In this document: positions 28,726 to 37,947 of the stretch, piece after piece
How the letters are laid out: the number at the start of each line of letters is the position of its first letter
How positions within the stretch are numbered: position 1 is the first letter of the stretch
Assembly (NCBI RefSeq): GCF_037963145.1
Contig: NZ_CP150144.1
Location: 3,844,001-3,908,000, forward strand
DNA: 64,000 nucleotides
DNA from: Oceanobacillus sp. FSL K6-2867
GTDB lineage: Bacteria > Bacillota > Bacilli > Bacillales > Amphibacillaceae
Direction: 5' to 3'
Position numbers and translations under genes: made by a program
Notes under the pieces: model-generated
The model's input: only the letters and a program-made list of their open reading frames with translations
The model's database searches: none
Told to the model about the DNA's origin: nothing

Positions 28726-29126
28726 GTTTAAAGAAACTGCGGATTAATATGCAATTATGGATTATGCGTTAACCCGCTCCGGAAATATATTTCATGCACC
28801 TTAGGGGGCTGGTGAGCCACCTTGTGCTATCGCACTGCATGGTCTCACCGATGCCGCCCTTCCTCCCGCAGGAGTCTACGTATATTTCCTGCGCTAGTAT
28901 TGGTTCACTATAAATGATATGGATTAAAAAATAAAAACAGTATTGTATTCTAACCAGTCTGGGTGAGCGTAGGGCGGTGACTCCTGCGGGAACAGCACGT
29001 GTCTGAAGACTCGTAGGAAGTGATTTTCTTCCGTAGAGGCTGAGGCCGTGCCCGCGGAAAGCATCCGCCCTCAGCGACCCCGGACGGCGAGGCATGCTCC
29101 AATTGGAGGTTAGTTCGAAGTGTATA
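28726..29126. repeat. Large GC-rich palindromic repeat, copy 1
   Basis: A roughly 400-base non-coding block, much richer in GC than its neighbours. It contains segments such as CCCGCTCCGGAAATA, ACTCCTGCGGGA, GCCCGCGGAAAGCATCCGCC and GTTAGTTCGAAGT, all present in opposite order and strand at 58141-58543. Conserved ends are GTTTAAAGAAACT (left) and TTAGTTCGAAG (right). Relative to the other copy it carries an extra insertion (about 28813-28858). Elements like this are dispersed in Bacillaceae genomes. Open frames inside (minus, 28769-29179) are not genes. Confidence 0.85.
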
Positions 29127-29223
29127 TTTTTTCCGTGCAATTTTTGCCTCCGGTTTTCACATATGAATTGCCGATGCATAAATTAGTTAGTACAAATGAC
29201 TATATATTGTAAGGGGTGATCAT

Positions 29224-29613
29224 ATGGGCGATTTACATCCGTCAGTAGTTTCTTTTAAAAAATTTATCAATGCGCATCCTGCTTTAATAAAGGAAATCAG
29301 AAGGAGTGGCAGGTCTTGGCAGGAATATTATGAAAAATGGGCGTTGTTGGGCGAGGAAGACCCGTATTGGGATGAATTTAAAGTGGATAAGCATGAAGAA
29401 AATTTAAGTGAAGAAAAATCCACTATAAAAAATACAGAACTTGTCAGTCAGCTAATGAAATATACGTCTAACTTAGACGTTAATAAAATGCAAGGTCAGG
29501 TTGAACAATTGAGTAAAGCAGTTACAGCAATCCAGGAAATAGTATCACAATTTAAAAAAACACAGAATAACAATCAGCCGCAAAAGGATCCATTCAGTTG
29601 GGTCAAAGACTGA
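29224..29613 (+). CDS. ylbD: YlbD family coat protein
   Basis: A 129-residue helical, charged protein. The start (HPSVVSFKKFINAHPALIKEIR) and WQEYYEKWALLGEEDPYW are characteristic of YlbD, annotated as a putative spore coat protein. It ends DPFSWVKD. It lies directly downstream of the large repeat and leads ylbDE. Confidence 0.88.
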   Translation: MGDLHPSVVSFKKFINAHPALIKEIRRSGRSWQEYYEKWALLGEEDPYWDEFKVDKHEENLSEEKSTIKNTELVSQLMKYTSNLDVNKMQGQVEQLSKAVTAIQEIVSQFKKTQNNNQPQKDPFSWVKD

Positions 29614-29624
29614 GGTGACAAACA

Positions 29625-29858
29625 TTGGATCAGCAAAGTATGCAATATTTAAGAGAAAATCCAAAGCTCGCAGAATTTGTCCGATATAATCCAGAATGGT
29701 ATCGCTATTTATCGAGGGGACCAGAAAGAATTAAAGAGATGGAGAAAGAAGCTAAAATTTTCTATGGCAAGACACTGCCACAGCAAATAAATACATTAAA
29801 TGACCGAATCCAAATGATCAGTATGCTAGCTGAAGTAGCAAAAGCAATGAAAGATTAG
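29625..29858 (+). CDS. ylbE: YlbE-like protein
   Basis: A 77-residue protein of the YlbE-like family (FVRYNPEWYRYLSRGPERI). It starts with TTG at 29625 behind GAGGTGAC, 11 bases after ylbD. The function is unknown; it is conserved with ylbD and ylbF. Confidence 0.88.
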   Translation: MDQQSMQYLRENPKLAEFVRYNPEWYRYLSRGPERIKEMEKEAKIFYGKTLPQQINTLNDRIQMISMLAEVAKAMKD

Positions 29859-29918
29859 AATCTAATTTATTTTCAACTGCCCAATTAAATGATACTATAT
29901 AGTAGTGGGGGTGTATTA

Positions 29919-30356
29919 ATGATAGCTACATTAGAATATGTGGATATACTTGACCGTTCTGAGCAACTTGGCAAAATGGTTATGGCATCTGATACGATGG
30001 AAGCCTATAAGCAAACCCGTGCTGCACTTCATGAGGATGAGGATGCTCAAAAGCTCATACAAGCTTTTTTAGATATGAAGGACCAATACGAGGATGTCCA
30101 GCGGTTTGGTCGCTATCACCCAGACTACTATGATATCATGAAAAATATCCGTGTTGTAAAAAGAGAAATGGATATGAATGATAAAGTAGCAGCATTTAAA
30201 ATGGCTGAACGAAATCTCCAGAACTTATTGGATGAAATTAGTCAGTATGTTGCTGAGAGTGTCAGCATGCAAATAAAAGCTCCAAAAGATGGTGCTGCAC
30301 TTACAGATAGTGGCTGTGGTTGTGGCAGTGGTGGAGCATGTGGGTGTGCTTCCTAG
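29919..30356 (+). CDS. ricF: RicF (YlbF), subunit of the RicAFT complex
   Basis: A 145-residue protein with the YlbF helical domain (DRSEQLGKMVMASDTMEAYK) and a C-terminal cysteine-rich tail (CGCGSGGACGCA) that fits its known iron-sulfur cluster ligation. In B. subtilis RicA, RicF and RicT form a complex that directs RNase Y maturation of polycistronic mRNAs and promotes competence, biofilm and sporulation. The start is the ATG at 29919 behind GTGGGGGTG; the ATG at 29889 has no ribosome binding site. Confidence 0.93.
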   Translation: MIATLEYVDILDRSEQLGKMVMASDTMEAYKQTRAALHEDEDAQKLIQAFLDMKDQYEDVQRFGRYHPDYYDIMKNIRVVKREMDMNDKVAAFKMAERNLQNLLDEISQYVAESVSMQIKAPKDGAALTDSGCGCGSGGACGCAS

Positions 30357-30364
30357 CCAATTCA

Positions 30365-30397
30365 TGTTCGTCTTTAGGTTACCCCTAGAGACGAACA
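30365..30397. other. Hairpin after ricF without T tail
   Basis: TGTTCGTCT-T-TAGG pairs with CCTA-G-AGACGAACA over a four-base loop (30365-30397). A-rich, not T-rich, sequence follows, so it is an RNA-stabilising or processing structure rather than a clear terminator. Confidence 0.6.
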
Positions 30398-30454
30398 AAA
30401 ATTCAGCCGTATTGATTTTTAATTAAGAACTAAACGGATAGTGGGGTTTTTTGA

Positions 30455-30730
30455 GTGAGAACAAATAGACAAGGTATTGTTGTCTGGTTTCAGCATATGA
30501 AGAACATTAAGCAATTGAAGCGATATGGAAATTTGGTCTATGCTTCAAAAAGATTAAAGTATGCTGTAATTTATGTTAACCAGGATGAACTGGAAAAAAT
30601 AGAAGCTAAAATACTGAAGCATTCGTTTGTTTCCAAGATAGAAAGATCGTATAAACCTTTCGTCCGTACAGATTATGAAAATGCGAAACCAGATAAAGCA
30701 AAGCAATATGATTATAAAATGGGAATCTAG
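30455..30730 (+). CDS. ylbG: UPF0298 (DUF2129) protein YlbG
   Basis: A 91-residue cytoplasmic protein with the family pattern YGNLVYASKRLKYAVIYVN and end NAKPDKAKQYDYKMGI. It starts with GTG at 30455 behind a weak GTGGGG. It has no known function and is found next to ylbF and rsmD. Confidence 0.88.
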   Translation: MRTNRQGIVVWFQHMKNIKQLKRYGNLVYASKRLKYAVIYVNQDELEKIEAKILKHSFVSKIERSYKPFVRTDYENAKPDKAKQYDYKMGI

Positions 30731-30732
30731 AT

Positions 30733-30772
30733 AAGCCTTGATAGGATTAATATTCTTATAAGGCTTTTTTTA
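30733..30772 (+). terminator. Terminator of ylbG
   Basis: AAGCCTTGATAGGA pairs with TCTTATAAGGCTT and a run of seven T residues follows. Confidence 0.85.
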
Positions 30773-31068
30773 TTTCTGAGAATAAAAGAAAAACCTGCAG
30801 AAATAACTTCTGCAGGTCCCTTTGTTTTTCCTCCTGAAAAACAAAAAGGCAAAGGGAGAGGAGAAACCGGAGCAAGAACTTATGGGGAAGTGTAAGTCTA
30901 CTCCGTTTGAAACAACCAAGCTAATAACTAGTTGATTCATAATGATAGTATGGACAATGAAAATAAATATATACATATGATTAGGTGCAACCTGGTGAGA
31001 TCATTGTTTTCTAATGTATTATTTTATGGTAGGATATATGTCGAATAGCATCAAATTGAGGTGAATTC
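30773..31068. other. Structured intergenic region between ylbG and rsmD
   Basis: Two further hairpins occur: CTGCAGAA/TTCTGCAG (30793-30816), then CCTTTG-TTTTTC against GAAAAAC-AAAAAGG (about 30819-30854). A purine-rich stretch (GGGAGAGGAGAAACCGGAGC) follows. I find no supported gene; a 17-codon frame from ATG near 30881 lacks a ribosome binding site at the right distance. A small RNA is possible but unproven. Confidence 0.4.
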
Positions 31069-31626
31069 ATGCGAGTTATTGCAGGTGATTATAAAGGCAG
31101 GCAATTAAAAGCGGTTCCAGGTAAATCAACGCGCCCAACAACGGATAAAGTGAAAGAAGCAGTATTTCAAATGATAGGCCCTTTTTTCGAGGGAGGAAAG
31201 GTGCTGGATTTATTTGCCGGAAGCGGATCGCTCGGAATCGAAGCGCTAAGCCGTGGAATGGATTATGGTATATTTGTTGATAAACATCCAAAAGCAATAC
31301 ATACAATTCAGGAGAATATCCAAACATTGAAACTGGATCAATATGCTGAAGTATTTCGTGCAGATGCTCATCGTGCAATAAAAGCAGCAGCGAAAAGATT
31401 GTTGAAATTTGATCTTATTTTAATCGATCCACCGTATGGAAAAGTGGATTACGCAGAGCTTATAGACGAAATGATAAAGATCGATTTACTTAACTCTGGT
31501 GGCATCATTTATTGTGAACATGATCCAACAGAGAAGCTCCCTAAAGAACAGACAGGTTTAACCTTGTTAAGACAAGAAAATTATGGCGGAACAATTGGAA
31601 TAACTATTTATCGTTCATACTGTTAA
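31069..31626 (+). CDS. rsmD: 16S rRNA (guanine-966 N2)-methyltransferase RsmD
   Basis: SAM-dependent methyltransferase acting on 16S rRNA. 185 residues with SAM-binding LDLFAGSGSLGIEALSRG (about 45-62) and catalytic DPPYG (about 120-124). The start MRVIAGDYKGRQLKAVPG is typical, behind GAGGTG. It is followed by coaD, as in most Bacilli. Confidence 0.95.
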   Translation: MRVIAGDYKGRQLKAVPGKSTRPTTDKVKEAVFQMIGPFFEGGKVLDLFAGSGSLGIEALSRGMDYGIFVDKHPKAIHTIQENIQTLKLDQYAEVFRADAHRAIKAAAKRLLKFDLILIDPPYGKVDYAELIDEMIKIDLLNSGGIIYCEHDPTEKLPKEQTGLTLLRQENYGGTIGITIYRSYC

Positions 31627-31733
31627 CTCCATCTCGTAATGAGAGCAAAGCAAAATCTGAAAATGGTAGGGCTATGTGTTATGCCCTTGTATTTAGAACA
31701 TTATTTTAGATAGAAAGGAAACCCGAATAATGA

Positions 31734-32258
<525 letters not shown>

Positions 32259-32263
32259 AGATA

Positions 32264-32316
32264 TAGAAAACCAGCTTCTTGAAATACTGTTTTTCAGAAG
32301 CTGGTTTTCTATTTTT
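32264..32316. terminator. Bidirectional terminator between coaD and ylbJ
   Basis: ATAGAAAACCAGCTTCT pairs with AGAAGCTGGTTTTCTAT around a loop of about 15 bases, with A/T runs on both sides. Confidence 0.9.
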
Positions 32317-32324
32317 ATAAAGTT

Positions 32325-33539
32325 TTATTTGAAACTTCTTTTGTAAAGAATAAGCACAGAGAATGCTAAACAGGCAATCGTCACAATTGGTCCAATATCT
32401 TTCAGATAGTAAAGAATCATTCCCCACATGTTTTCAGTTATATCTAAATGAGAAACAGGTATTTCATTCAAGTCAATTGTCTGCCTGTCCAAATATAGCG
32501 GTTTATACAGTATGATGGTTAATATGACAGCAAAGCATCCATGTAAAATCCTTGCAAAAAAATATGGGAGATAACGTATATCTGTTTTTGAAAGAATGCT
32601 GGCTACTTGTGCATGAATGGAAAGCCCGTTAAAGCCAAGAATAAAGCTAATAACAATTGCTTGCTGTAAAAAGCTATCTGTCATCGTTTGTGAGATCATA
32701 TTTGCTCCAATAGTAATTTCAAATAAACCTGAAAAAATGGGAAGCGCTAAATCCGCAGGGAAATCGATAAGTATAAAAAACTGTTCCCAAACTGCGGCAA
32801 TAGCAGACGAGATACCCACTAGAAATAACAGTTTTATAAGGACGGAAAAAAGAATAATGAATCCGCCAACCATAACCAATGTTTTTATGGAATTCAAAAC
32901 AGCATCACCGAGAATTTCCCCCAGAGGTTTATTCGCTTTCATCCGGGATTCATGCATTTCTCGAAAAGCTTTTACAAGAGGGAATATCTGCTTGCTTTTT
33001 TTTTCTCTGCGCTTTGTTATTTCCTGCTTTCTTCCATAAAAGCGCATGCAAATGCCAACCATAGCATTGCTTGTATAATGACAAACTGCTAAAAGTGCCC
33101 CTAGCTTCAAATCATGGAAAAAACCAGCAGAAATTGCTCCGAAAATAAATAATGGACTGGAATTGTTGGTAAATGATACGAGTCGCTCTGCTTCTATTTT
33201 CGATAGTTGCTTTTCTTCTCGTAAACGTGCTGTGATTTTAGCGCCAGTTGGGTAACCGCTTGCCATTCCCATCATCCAGCCGAAGCTCCCGGAACCTGGA
33301 ACGTTGAATAAGGGTCGCATAATTGGCTCAAACAATATACCAAAAAAATTCACAACCCCAAATGCCAGCAAAAGTTCGGCAGTAATAAAAAAAGGGAGCA
33401 AAGAAGGAAATACTACTTCCCACCACATATTTAATCCGCGAATGCCTGCTTCTAAAGCCTGATCAGGAAAGCGGATTAAACAAAACGTTAAGAAAATGGT
33501 AAGAGTTGAATAAATAAAGGTTTTAAGTAATTGTCCCAA
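32325..33539 (-). CDS. ylbJ: Sporulation integral membrane protein YlbJ
   Basis: A 404-residue polytopic membrane protein (about eight helices) with nucleoside-recognition (Gate) domains, including SFGWMMGMASGYPTGAKI and a second repeat ISFILGFNGLSIHAQVASI. In B. subtilis YlbJ is made in the mother cell and is required for heat-resistant spores. It starts with TTG at 33539 behind GTAGGAGG. Usually patatin-like ylbK follows between ylbJ and ylbL; it is absent here. Confidence 0.92.
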   Translation of the reverse strand: MGQLLKTFIYSTLTIFLTFCLIRFPDQALEAGIRGLNMWWEVVFPSLLPFFITAELLLAFGVVNFFGILFEPIMRPLFNVPGSGSFGWMMGMASGYPTGAKITARLREEKQLSKIEAERLVSFTNNSSPLFIFGAISAGFFHDLKLGALLAVCHYTSNAMVGICMRFYGRKQEITKRREKKSKQIFPLVKAFREMHESRMKANKPLGEILGDAVLNSIKTLVMVGGFIILFSVLIKLLFLVGISSAIAAVWEQFFILIDFPADLALPIFSGLFEITIGANMISQTMTDSFLQQAIVISFILGFNGLSIHAQVASILSKTDIRYLPYFFARILHGCFAVILTIILYKPLYLDRQTIDLNEIPVSHLDITENMWGMILYYLKDIGPIVTIACLAFSVLILYKRSFK

Positions 33540-33726
33540 TCGAAAGCCTCCTACGAAATGAACCTAGCTCTGTACAACTTATTTCGTTAGTAGTAGAATT
33601 ATTCTAGCTTGTACTAAATACCATGAAAAAGTACGTGTCTGTACAATATACGCTCATACATTAGGCAAATATTCCATAGACATGTTAAAGAAATGTTTGG
33701 AAAGAAGGAAGGGGCCATAAGTTACG

Positions 33727-34746
33727 ATGAGAATGACAAAAAGAAATATACTGTTTTTTATTATTATAATTGCTCTCGTTTACTTTCTTGGTACATATCA
33801 ATTACCATATTATATCCAGAAACCAGGTGGAGCGAACGCGCTAAACCCAATTGTTGAAGTTGCAGACGGGTCTGAAAGTGAGGGAGACATGCACCTTGTG
33901 ACGGTAAGCGGCCTTCAGGCAACACCGATTCAATATGTACTAGCTAAACTTTTCGATTATCATGATATCCTGCCATTGGATGAAGTGTTTCCAGAAGGGA
34001 TTTCACAAGATGATTATATGCAAGCCCAGCTGCAAGTCATGGAGAGCTCACAGGAAGCTGCAACTGTAGTAGCCTATGAAGCAGCAGGTGAAGATATAAC
34101 CATTGAATATCAAGGCGTCTATGTTGTTTCTGTGGTTGAAAATATGCCAGCAGATGGTAAGTTGGAGACAGGTGACCGGATAATTGGAATTGATGGTCAG
34201 GAAATTCGTGAGTCCACAGATTTAATTCAGTATGTTGATGATAAAAAAGCAGGGGATACTGTCCTAATTGAATTTGTTCGTGAAGATAAGACGATGGAAA
34301 CGGAAATTATGCTTGAAGAATTTAGTAATTTAGACAATCGGGTAGGTATCGGAATTAGCCTTGTTACAGACCGTAATGTAACGGTTGATCGTGACATTCA
34401 ATTTTCAAGCGGAAATATTGGCGGACCGAGCGCGGGATTAATGTTTACTTTGGAAATTTACGATCAATTAACAGAAGAAGATATTACAAAAGGTTATGAG
34501 ATTGCCGGTACTGGAGAAATCGATTATGATGGAAATGTACTCCGAATTGGTGGAATTGATAAGAAAATAGTTGCTGCAGATAAAGAAGGGATCGATATTT
34601 TCTTTGCACCAAATGAAAATGGAGCTGCTGACTCCAATTATGAAATTGCTAAGAAAACAGCCGAAGAAATTGGAACCGAAATGCAGATTATCCCCGTAGA
34701 TACGTTTGAAGATGCATTAAGTTATTTAGAAGAAATGAAAGAATAA
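33727..34746 (+). CDS. ylbL: PDZ and Lon-type membrane serine protease YlbL
   Basis: A 339-residue protease: one N-terminal helix (about 8-27), a PDZ domain (about 125-195, PADGKLETGDRIIGIDGQE) and a C-terminal Lon-like catalytic domain with Ser in GGPSAG (about 235) and Lys in IGGIDKKIVAA (about 279), the Ser-Lys dyad. In B. subtilis YlbL and CtpA degrade the division inhibitor YneA during recovery from DNA damage. ATG at 33727; ATG 33733 is an alternative. Confidence 0.93.
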   Translation: MRMTKRNILFFIIIIALVYFLGTYQLPYYIQKPGGANALNPIVEVADGSESEGDMHLVTVSGLQATPIQYVLAKLFDYHDILPLDEVFPEGISQDDYMQAQLQVMESSQEAATVVAYEAAGEDITIEYQGVYVVSVVENMPADGKLETGDRIIGIDGQEIRESTDLIQYVDDKKAGDTVLIEFVREDKTMETEIMLEEFSNLDNRVGIGISLVTDRNVTVDRDIQFSSGNIGGPSAGLMFTLEIYDQLTEEDITKGYEIAGTGEIDYDGNVLRIGGIDKKIVAADKEGIDIFFAPNENGAADSNYEIAKKTAEEIGTEMQIIPVDTFEDALSYLEEMKE

Positions 34747-34789
34747 TTACGGTTGAAACGACATTAAAATAAGCATGCTCTGAAAAAAA

Positions 34790-34831
34790 GCTGTAAAAAA
34801 TAGATCTTGCAAAAGATCTATTTTTTACAGC
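34790..34831. terminator. Terminator between ylbL and tmcAL
   Basis: GCTGTAAAAAATAGATCTT is the exact reverse complement of AAGATCTATTTTTTACAGC; the loop is four bases. The T run is inside the stem. Confidence 0.85.
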
Positions 34832-34873
34832 ATAGCATTCAAGTGCATTGCAAAACATCGTAAGCGGAGCTGT

Positions 34874-36085
34874 TTAAAGCATGATTGGTGCTTGTAATTC
34901 CTGTTTAAACAGCTTTTGCTTGGTTTGTGGTGGAAGGATGCTGTAATAGGCATTACTTGCTTTTTCCTCAATAGATAATATAGGATGTTGATTTCTTCCT
35001 AATCTTGATATAACTGGGACATTTATCTGCTTTTTTTGTTTATTTAAATATTCCCTTCCCTTCTTTGTTAAACCGATCACACGCACATATGGAACGGTTA
35101 AAGCTCTTGGTACCATCTCTACATCAGCTTTCTTTGTATTTGTTAATATATGGACAAACATTCGCTGGATTCTTGTCCATGTATAACGCTTCGTCTTAAT
35201 AGCTTCAACCCAGTCTTGAAAAGTACTAGCTGTTTTAGCTGTAGCTTTAATTCTGTATTCAATTCCCTCATCAACACCATGGATACTTGCAAGCTCTTCT
35301 GTTGACATCGTCATTACTCGATAATGTAATAGTGTGAAATATTTTTCCCAATCATGCCACTGTGAGGCAGTGTGTTTGTATTGTTGCAGCTGATTGACAG
35401 TTTCTGTTGGAAGGCTGTCGATAATCGCAGATGTTAATGTATGTTGTTTCATCAGTTCTTTTCGAATGCTTGTTGCACTGGCAATCGTACCAGTGATTGT
35501 TTCATCGTGAAAGGCATTCGCTTTTCTTTTTATTGTTAATGGAGTGATTGGTAGCTTGTTTTCTATTATTGCTTTTACATAGCTGTATCCGAGAATATTA
35601 TTTGGTTTCGATAAATCCATATTGGAATCTGTAAGCCCTATTTCTTTGTACGCATATGTACTAGCTTCGGGAAAGGAGCATCCAGCATCTAAATAATGTT
35701 TAAGTATATGATTATAAGTTGATGTTTTTTCTTTAAATATATGATAGCTTGATATAAAGCTATTTATCGAGCCGGATTCACTTCCAAAACAGATACTGTT
35801 GACACCGAATTCAGAGAGTGTTTTTACAGCCCCAGCAGCAAAAATATCGCTATGCTGTACTGCATATACAAAAGGGAGTTCAAGAACAACATCAATACCA
35901 GTATTTAATGCAGCTTTTGTGCGATGAAATTTATCGATGATGGCAGGCTCGCCACGCTGTAAAAAGGATCCACTCATTACAGCAACTGCACAATCAGCAG
36001 CTGCTGTTTTTTTTGCTTCCTCCAGATGGTAGACATGACCATTATGGAACGGATTGTATTCAACAATTAGACCACATGCATTCAT
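34874..36085 (-). CDS. tmcAL: tRNA(Met) cytidine acetate ligase TmcAL (YlbM)
   Basis: ATP-dependent ligase that forms N4-acetylcytidine at the wobble base of elongator tRNA-Met using acetate. 403 residues; nucleotidyltransferase motif GLIVEYNPFHNGHVYHL (about 4-20) and GSFLQRGEPAI. The start is the ATG at 36085 (MNACGLIVE) behind TTGGGAGC; the TTG at 36100 overlaps that ribosome binding site. It is divergent from ylbN. Confidence 0.93.
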   Translation of the reverse strand: MNACGLIVEYNPFHNGHVYHLEEAKKTAAADCAVAVMSGSFLQRGEPAIIDKFHRTKAALNTGIDVVLELPFVYAVQHSDIFAAGAVKTLSEFGVNSICFGSESGSINSFISSYHIFKEKTSTYNHILKHYLDAGCSFPEASTYAYKEIGLTDSNMDLSKPNNILGYSYVKAIIENKLPITPLTIKRKANAFHDETITGTIASATSIRKELMKQHTLTSAIIDSLPTETVNQLQQYKHTASQWHDWEKYFTLLHYRVMTMSTEELASIHGVDEGIEYRIKATAKTASTFQDWVEAIKTKRYTWTRIQRMFVHILTNTKKADVEMVPRALTVPYVRVIGLTKKGREYLNKQKKQINVPVISRLGRNQHPILSIEEKASNAYYSILPPQTKQKLFKQELQAPIML

Positions 36086-36268
36086 TTCTTCAGCTCCCAA
36101 GAGATTAGTGGATTATATTGTAACAAAATATAGTCTTTATCGCATCTTCCATGCTATAATGGTTAGTAAAATTGTTAACGGGAAGAATACACTTACGTGT
36201 AAAGAAAAAATGTTGACAAAAACTCATTTTTCTTTTAAAATAACTCTTGTTGCCTAGAGGTGATAATA

Positions 36269-36796
36269 TTGAAATTTACATTAAGCCAAATCAGAAAAAA
36301 TGCTGTCAATAGGCCGTTTGAATTCGATGAAATTGTGGATGTTAGTGAACTGGAAACAATGAACAATGACATACGTAAAATTAAACCTGTTCGTGTTCAC
36401 GGGAAAGTAGACATTCATGGAAATCAATTCTTTTTCTCTTTTCTGATTGAAGGGGAAATGGTATTGCCATGTGCGAGAACATTGGTTGATGTACCATATT
36501 CATTTACAATTAAAGCAAATGAAATGTTTTCAACTTCTTCTTATGATGATAGGGATGAAGATCAAGAAATCCATCTAATTGATGGTGAAGTGCTTGACTT
36601 AACTCCGATTATCAAGGAAAATATTCTATTGGAAGTCCCATATCGTGTATTTTCTGAAGAGCCAAATCCGGAGGAAGGTGCCCCTTCTAAGGGAAATGGT
36701 TGGGAATTTATTTCAGAAGTGAAAACAGAAAAGACAGTAGATCCCCGTTTGAAAAAATTGGAGTCTTTGCTTAAAAATAATAAGAAAGAAAAATAA
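36269..36796 (+). CDS. ylbN: DUF177 (YceD) family protein YlbN
   Basis: A 175-residue protein of the DUF177/YceD family, consistently encoded before rpmF and linked to ribosome or rRNA biogenesis. Conserved DVPYSFTIKANEMF and DLTPIIKENILLEVPYRVF are present. TTG at 36269 (MKFTLSQIRK) is chosen, spaced correctly after AGAGGTG; the GTG at 36260 is inside that ribosome binding site. Confidence 0.92.
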   Translation: MKFTLSQIRKNAVNRPFEFDEIVDVSELETMNNDIRKIKPVRVHGKVDIHGNQFFFSFLIEGEMVLPCARTLVDVPYSFTIKANEMFSTSSYDDRDEDQEIHLIDGEVLDLTPIIKENILLEVPYRVFSEEPNPEEGAPSKGNGWEFISEVKTEKTVDPRLKKLESLLKNNKKEK

Positions 36797-36840
36797 GAAT
36801 TACATTCAAGTTTTACTTTCATTTGAAGGAGGTGTAAGTC

Positions 36841-37014
36841 ATGGCAGTACCTAAACAAAAAACGTCTAAAAAAGTTAAAAATCAACGTCGTACTCATAAA
36901 AAATTACACGTACCTGGCATGGTAGAATGTTCTAATTGTGGTGAATTAACTAAACCGCACCATGTTTGTAAATCTTGCGGTCACTATGATGGAAAAGAAG
37001 TAGTGAGCAACTAA
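36841..37014 (+). CDS. rpmF: 50S ribosomal protein L32
   Basis: 57 residues, [20 protein letters not shown] start and a zinc ribbon made of CSNC (about 30-33) and CKSC (about 43-46). This is the zinc-binding form of L32. It has a strong ribosome binding site (GAAGGAGGTG) and lies 44 bases after ylbN, the usual operon. Confidence 0.97.
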   Translation: MAVPKQKTSKKVKNQRRTHKKLHVPGMVECSNCGELTKPHHVCKSCGHYDGKEVVSN

Positions 37015-37030
37015 TATCAGGATATACAAG

Positions 37031-37069
37031 AAACAGATCACAGATTGAAGTGATCTGTTTTTTTATTTT
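37031..37069 (+). terminator. Terminator of ylbN-rpmF
   Basis: AACAGATCAC pairs with GTGATCTGTT over an eight-base loop and is followed by a T run. Confidence 0.93.
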
Positions 37070-37360
37070 GAATCTGGAACAGCATGTTTCCATCTCTTGA
37101 AAAGAATCGTTTTCGCGAGGTGCCCTAAGGGCGCATTCTCCCAGACCAATCTTGGATGATGTGAGTAGCCAAAGCAAGTAATTAGGAATAAGTGCTAAGT
37201 ATCTTTGAAAAGATAACTACAATTTTAGTCAAATCTTAGAAGGTGTATTTTGGTGATACATAATAGGCATGCTGTGAAAAAAATTGTGCAGAAACAAGAA
37301 TCCTATTCTAGCACCCCTATTTTTTGCATACATTATAGCAAACGTATTAGGAGGGGTGTT
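37070..37360. other. Intergenic region upstream of rsfA with a short GC-rich patch
   Basis: Around 37110-37150 lies a GC-rich patch containing a small palindrome (TGCCCTAAGGGCG) in otherwise AT-rich DNA; it may be a degraded repeat fragment. No gene is supported: the minus-strand frame at 36950-37177 overlaps rpmF, and the frame from 37250 lacks a ribosome binding site. The rsfA promoter, sigma-F dependent in B. subtilis, could not be placed. Confidence 0.35.
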
Positions 37361-37846
37361 ATGAACGATACAAGGCAGGATGCATGGACAAAGGATGAAG
37401 ATATTATTCTTGCTGAGACAGTGTTGCGCTTTATTCGTGAAGGTAGAACGCAGCTAGAAGCATTTAAGGAGGTTGCAGCACAGCTTTCTCGTACATCAGC
37501 AGCATGTGGATTTCGCTGGAATGCTACTATCCGTAAACAATATCAAAATGCCATTCAATTAGCTAAAGAAGAACGAAAAAGCGGGTTAAAGAAAACCGCG
37601 TCTAGTTCTAATCATAATGAATCTGCAGAGCGATATACGATAGAGTCAGCTATACTTTTACTTGAAAAAATGAAGTCTAATTTTGAAGATGCAGAAAAAA
37701 TGGAGTTAGACAAGGAGTATCAACAGAAATTAAAGGATATAGAAGAAGAAAATGAAAAACTGAAAAACCAATTATCACGTTATGATAATGCATGGCATGA
37801 GATGAATAAGCTTTGGACTTGGGTTAGAGAGGGAAAGCATCATTAA
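37361..37846 (+). CDS. rsfA: RsfA family prespore transcription regulator (YlbO-like)
   Basis: A 161-residue regulator with an N-terminal Myb/SANT-like DNA-binding domain ([19 protein letters not shown], residues about 6-60, with [12 protein letters not shown]) and a C-terminal coiled coil (about 115-155). RsfA and its paralogue YlbO tune sigma-F and sigma-E dependent genes. Position after rpmF corresponds to ylbO. The start is the ATG at 37361 behind AGGAGGGG. Confidence 0.85.
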   Translation: MNDTRQDAWTKDEDIILAETVLRFIREGRTQLEAFKEVAAQLSRTSAACGFRWNATIRKQYQNAIQLAKEERKSGLKKTASSSNHNESAERYTIESAILLLEKMKSNFEDAEKMELDKEYQQKLKDIEEENEKLKNQLSRYDNAWHEMNKLWTWVREGKHH

Positions 37847-37902
37847 TTCAAAATTAAATCCAAAAAGTGAAACGCGATCTGATTATAATTTTATAAATAT
37901 TT

Positions 37903-37947
37903 AAAACAGACATGAATGGAGATGACCCATTCATGTCTGTTTTTTTA
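37903..37947. terminator. Bidirectional terminator between rsfA and ylbP
   Basis: AAACAGACATGAATGG pairs with CCATTCATGTCTGTTT over a loop of about eight bases, flanked by T and A runs. Confidence 0.92.

Noticed and set aside
28769..29179. Minus-strand open frame of 136 codons
   Set aside because: It lies within large repeat copy 1, and its central peptide (RRPGSLRADAFRGHG) is also produced by the inverted copy at 58169-58417. Shared non-coding DNA explains it; no ribosome binding site or neighbouring gene supports it.
30770..30976. Minus-strand open frame of 68 codons between ylbG and rsmD
   Set aside because: It runs through two stem-loops, is rich in Phe/Ser, and has no ribosome binding site.
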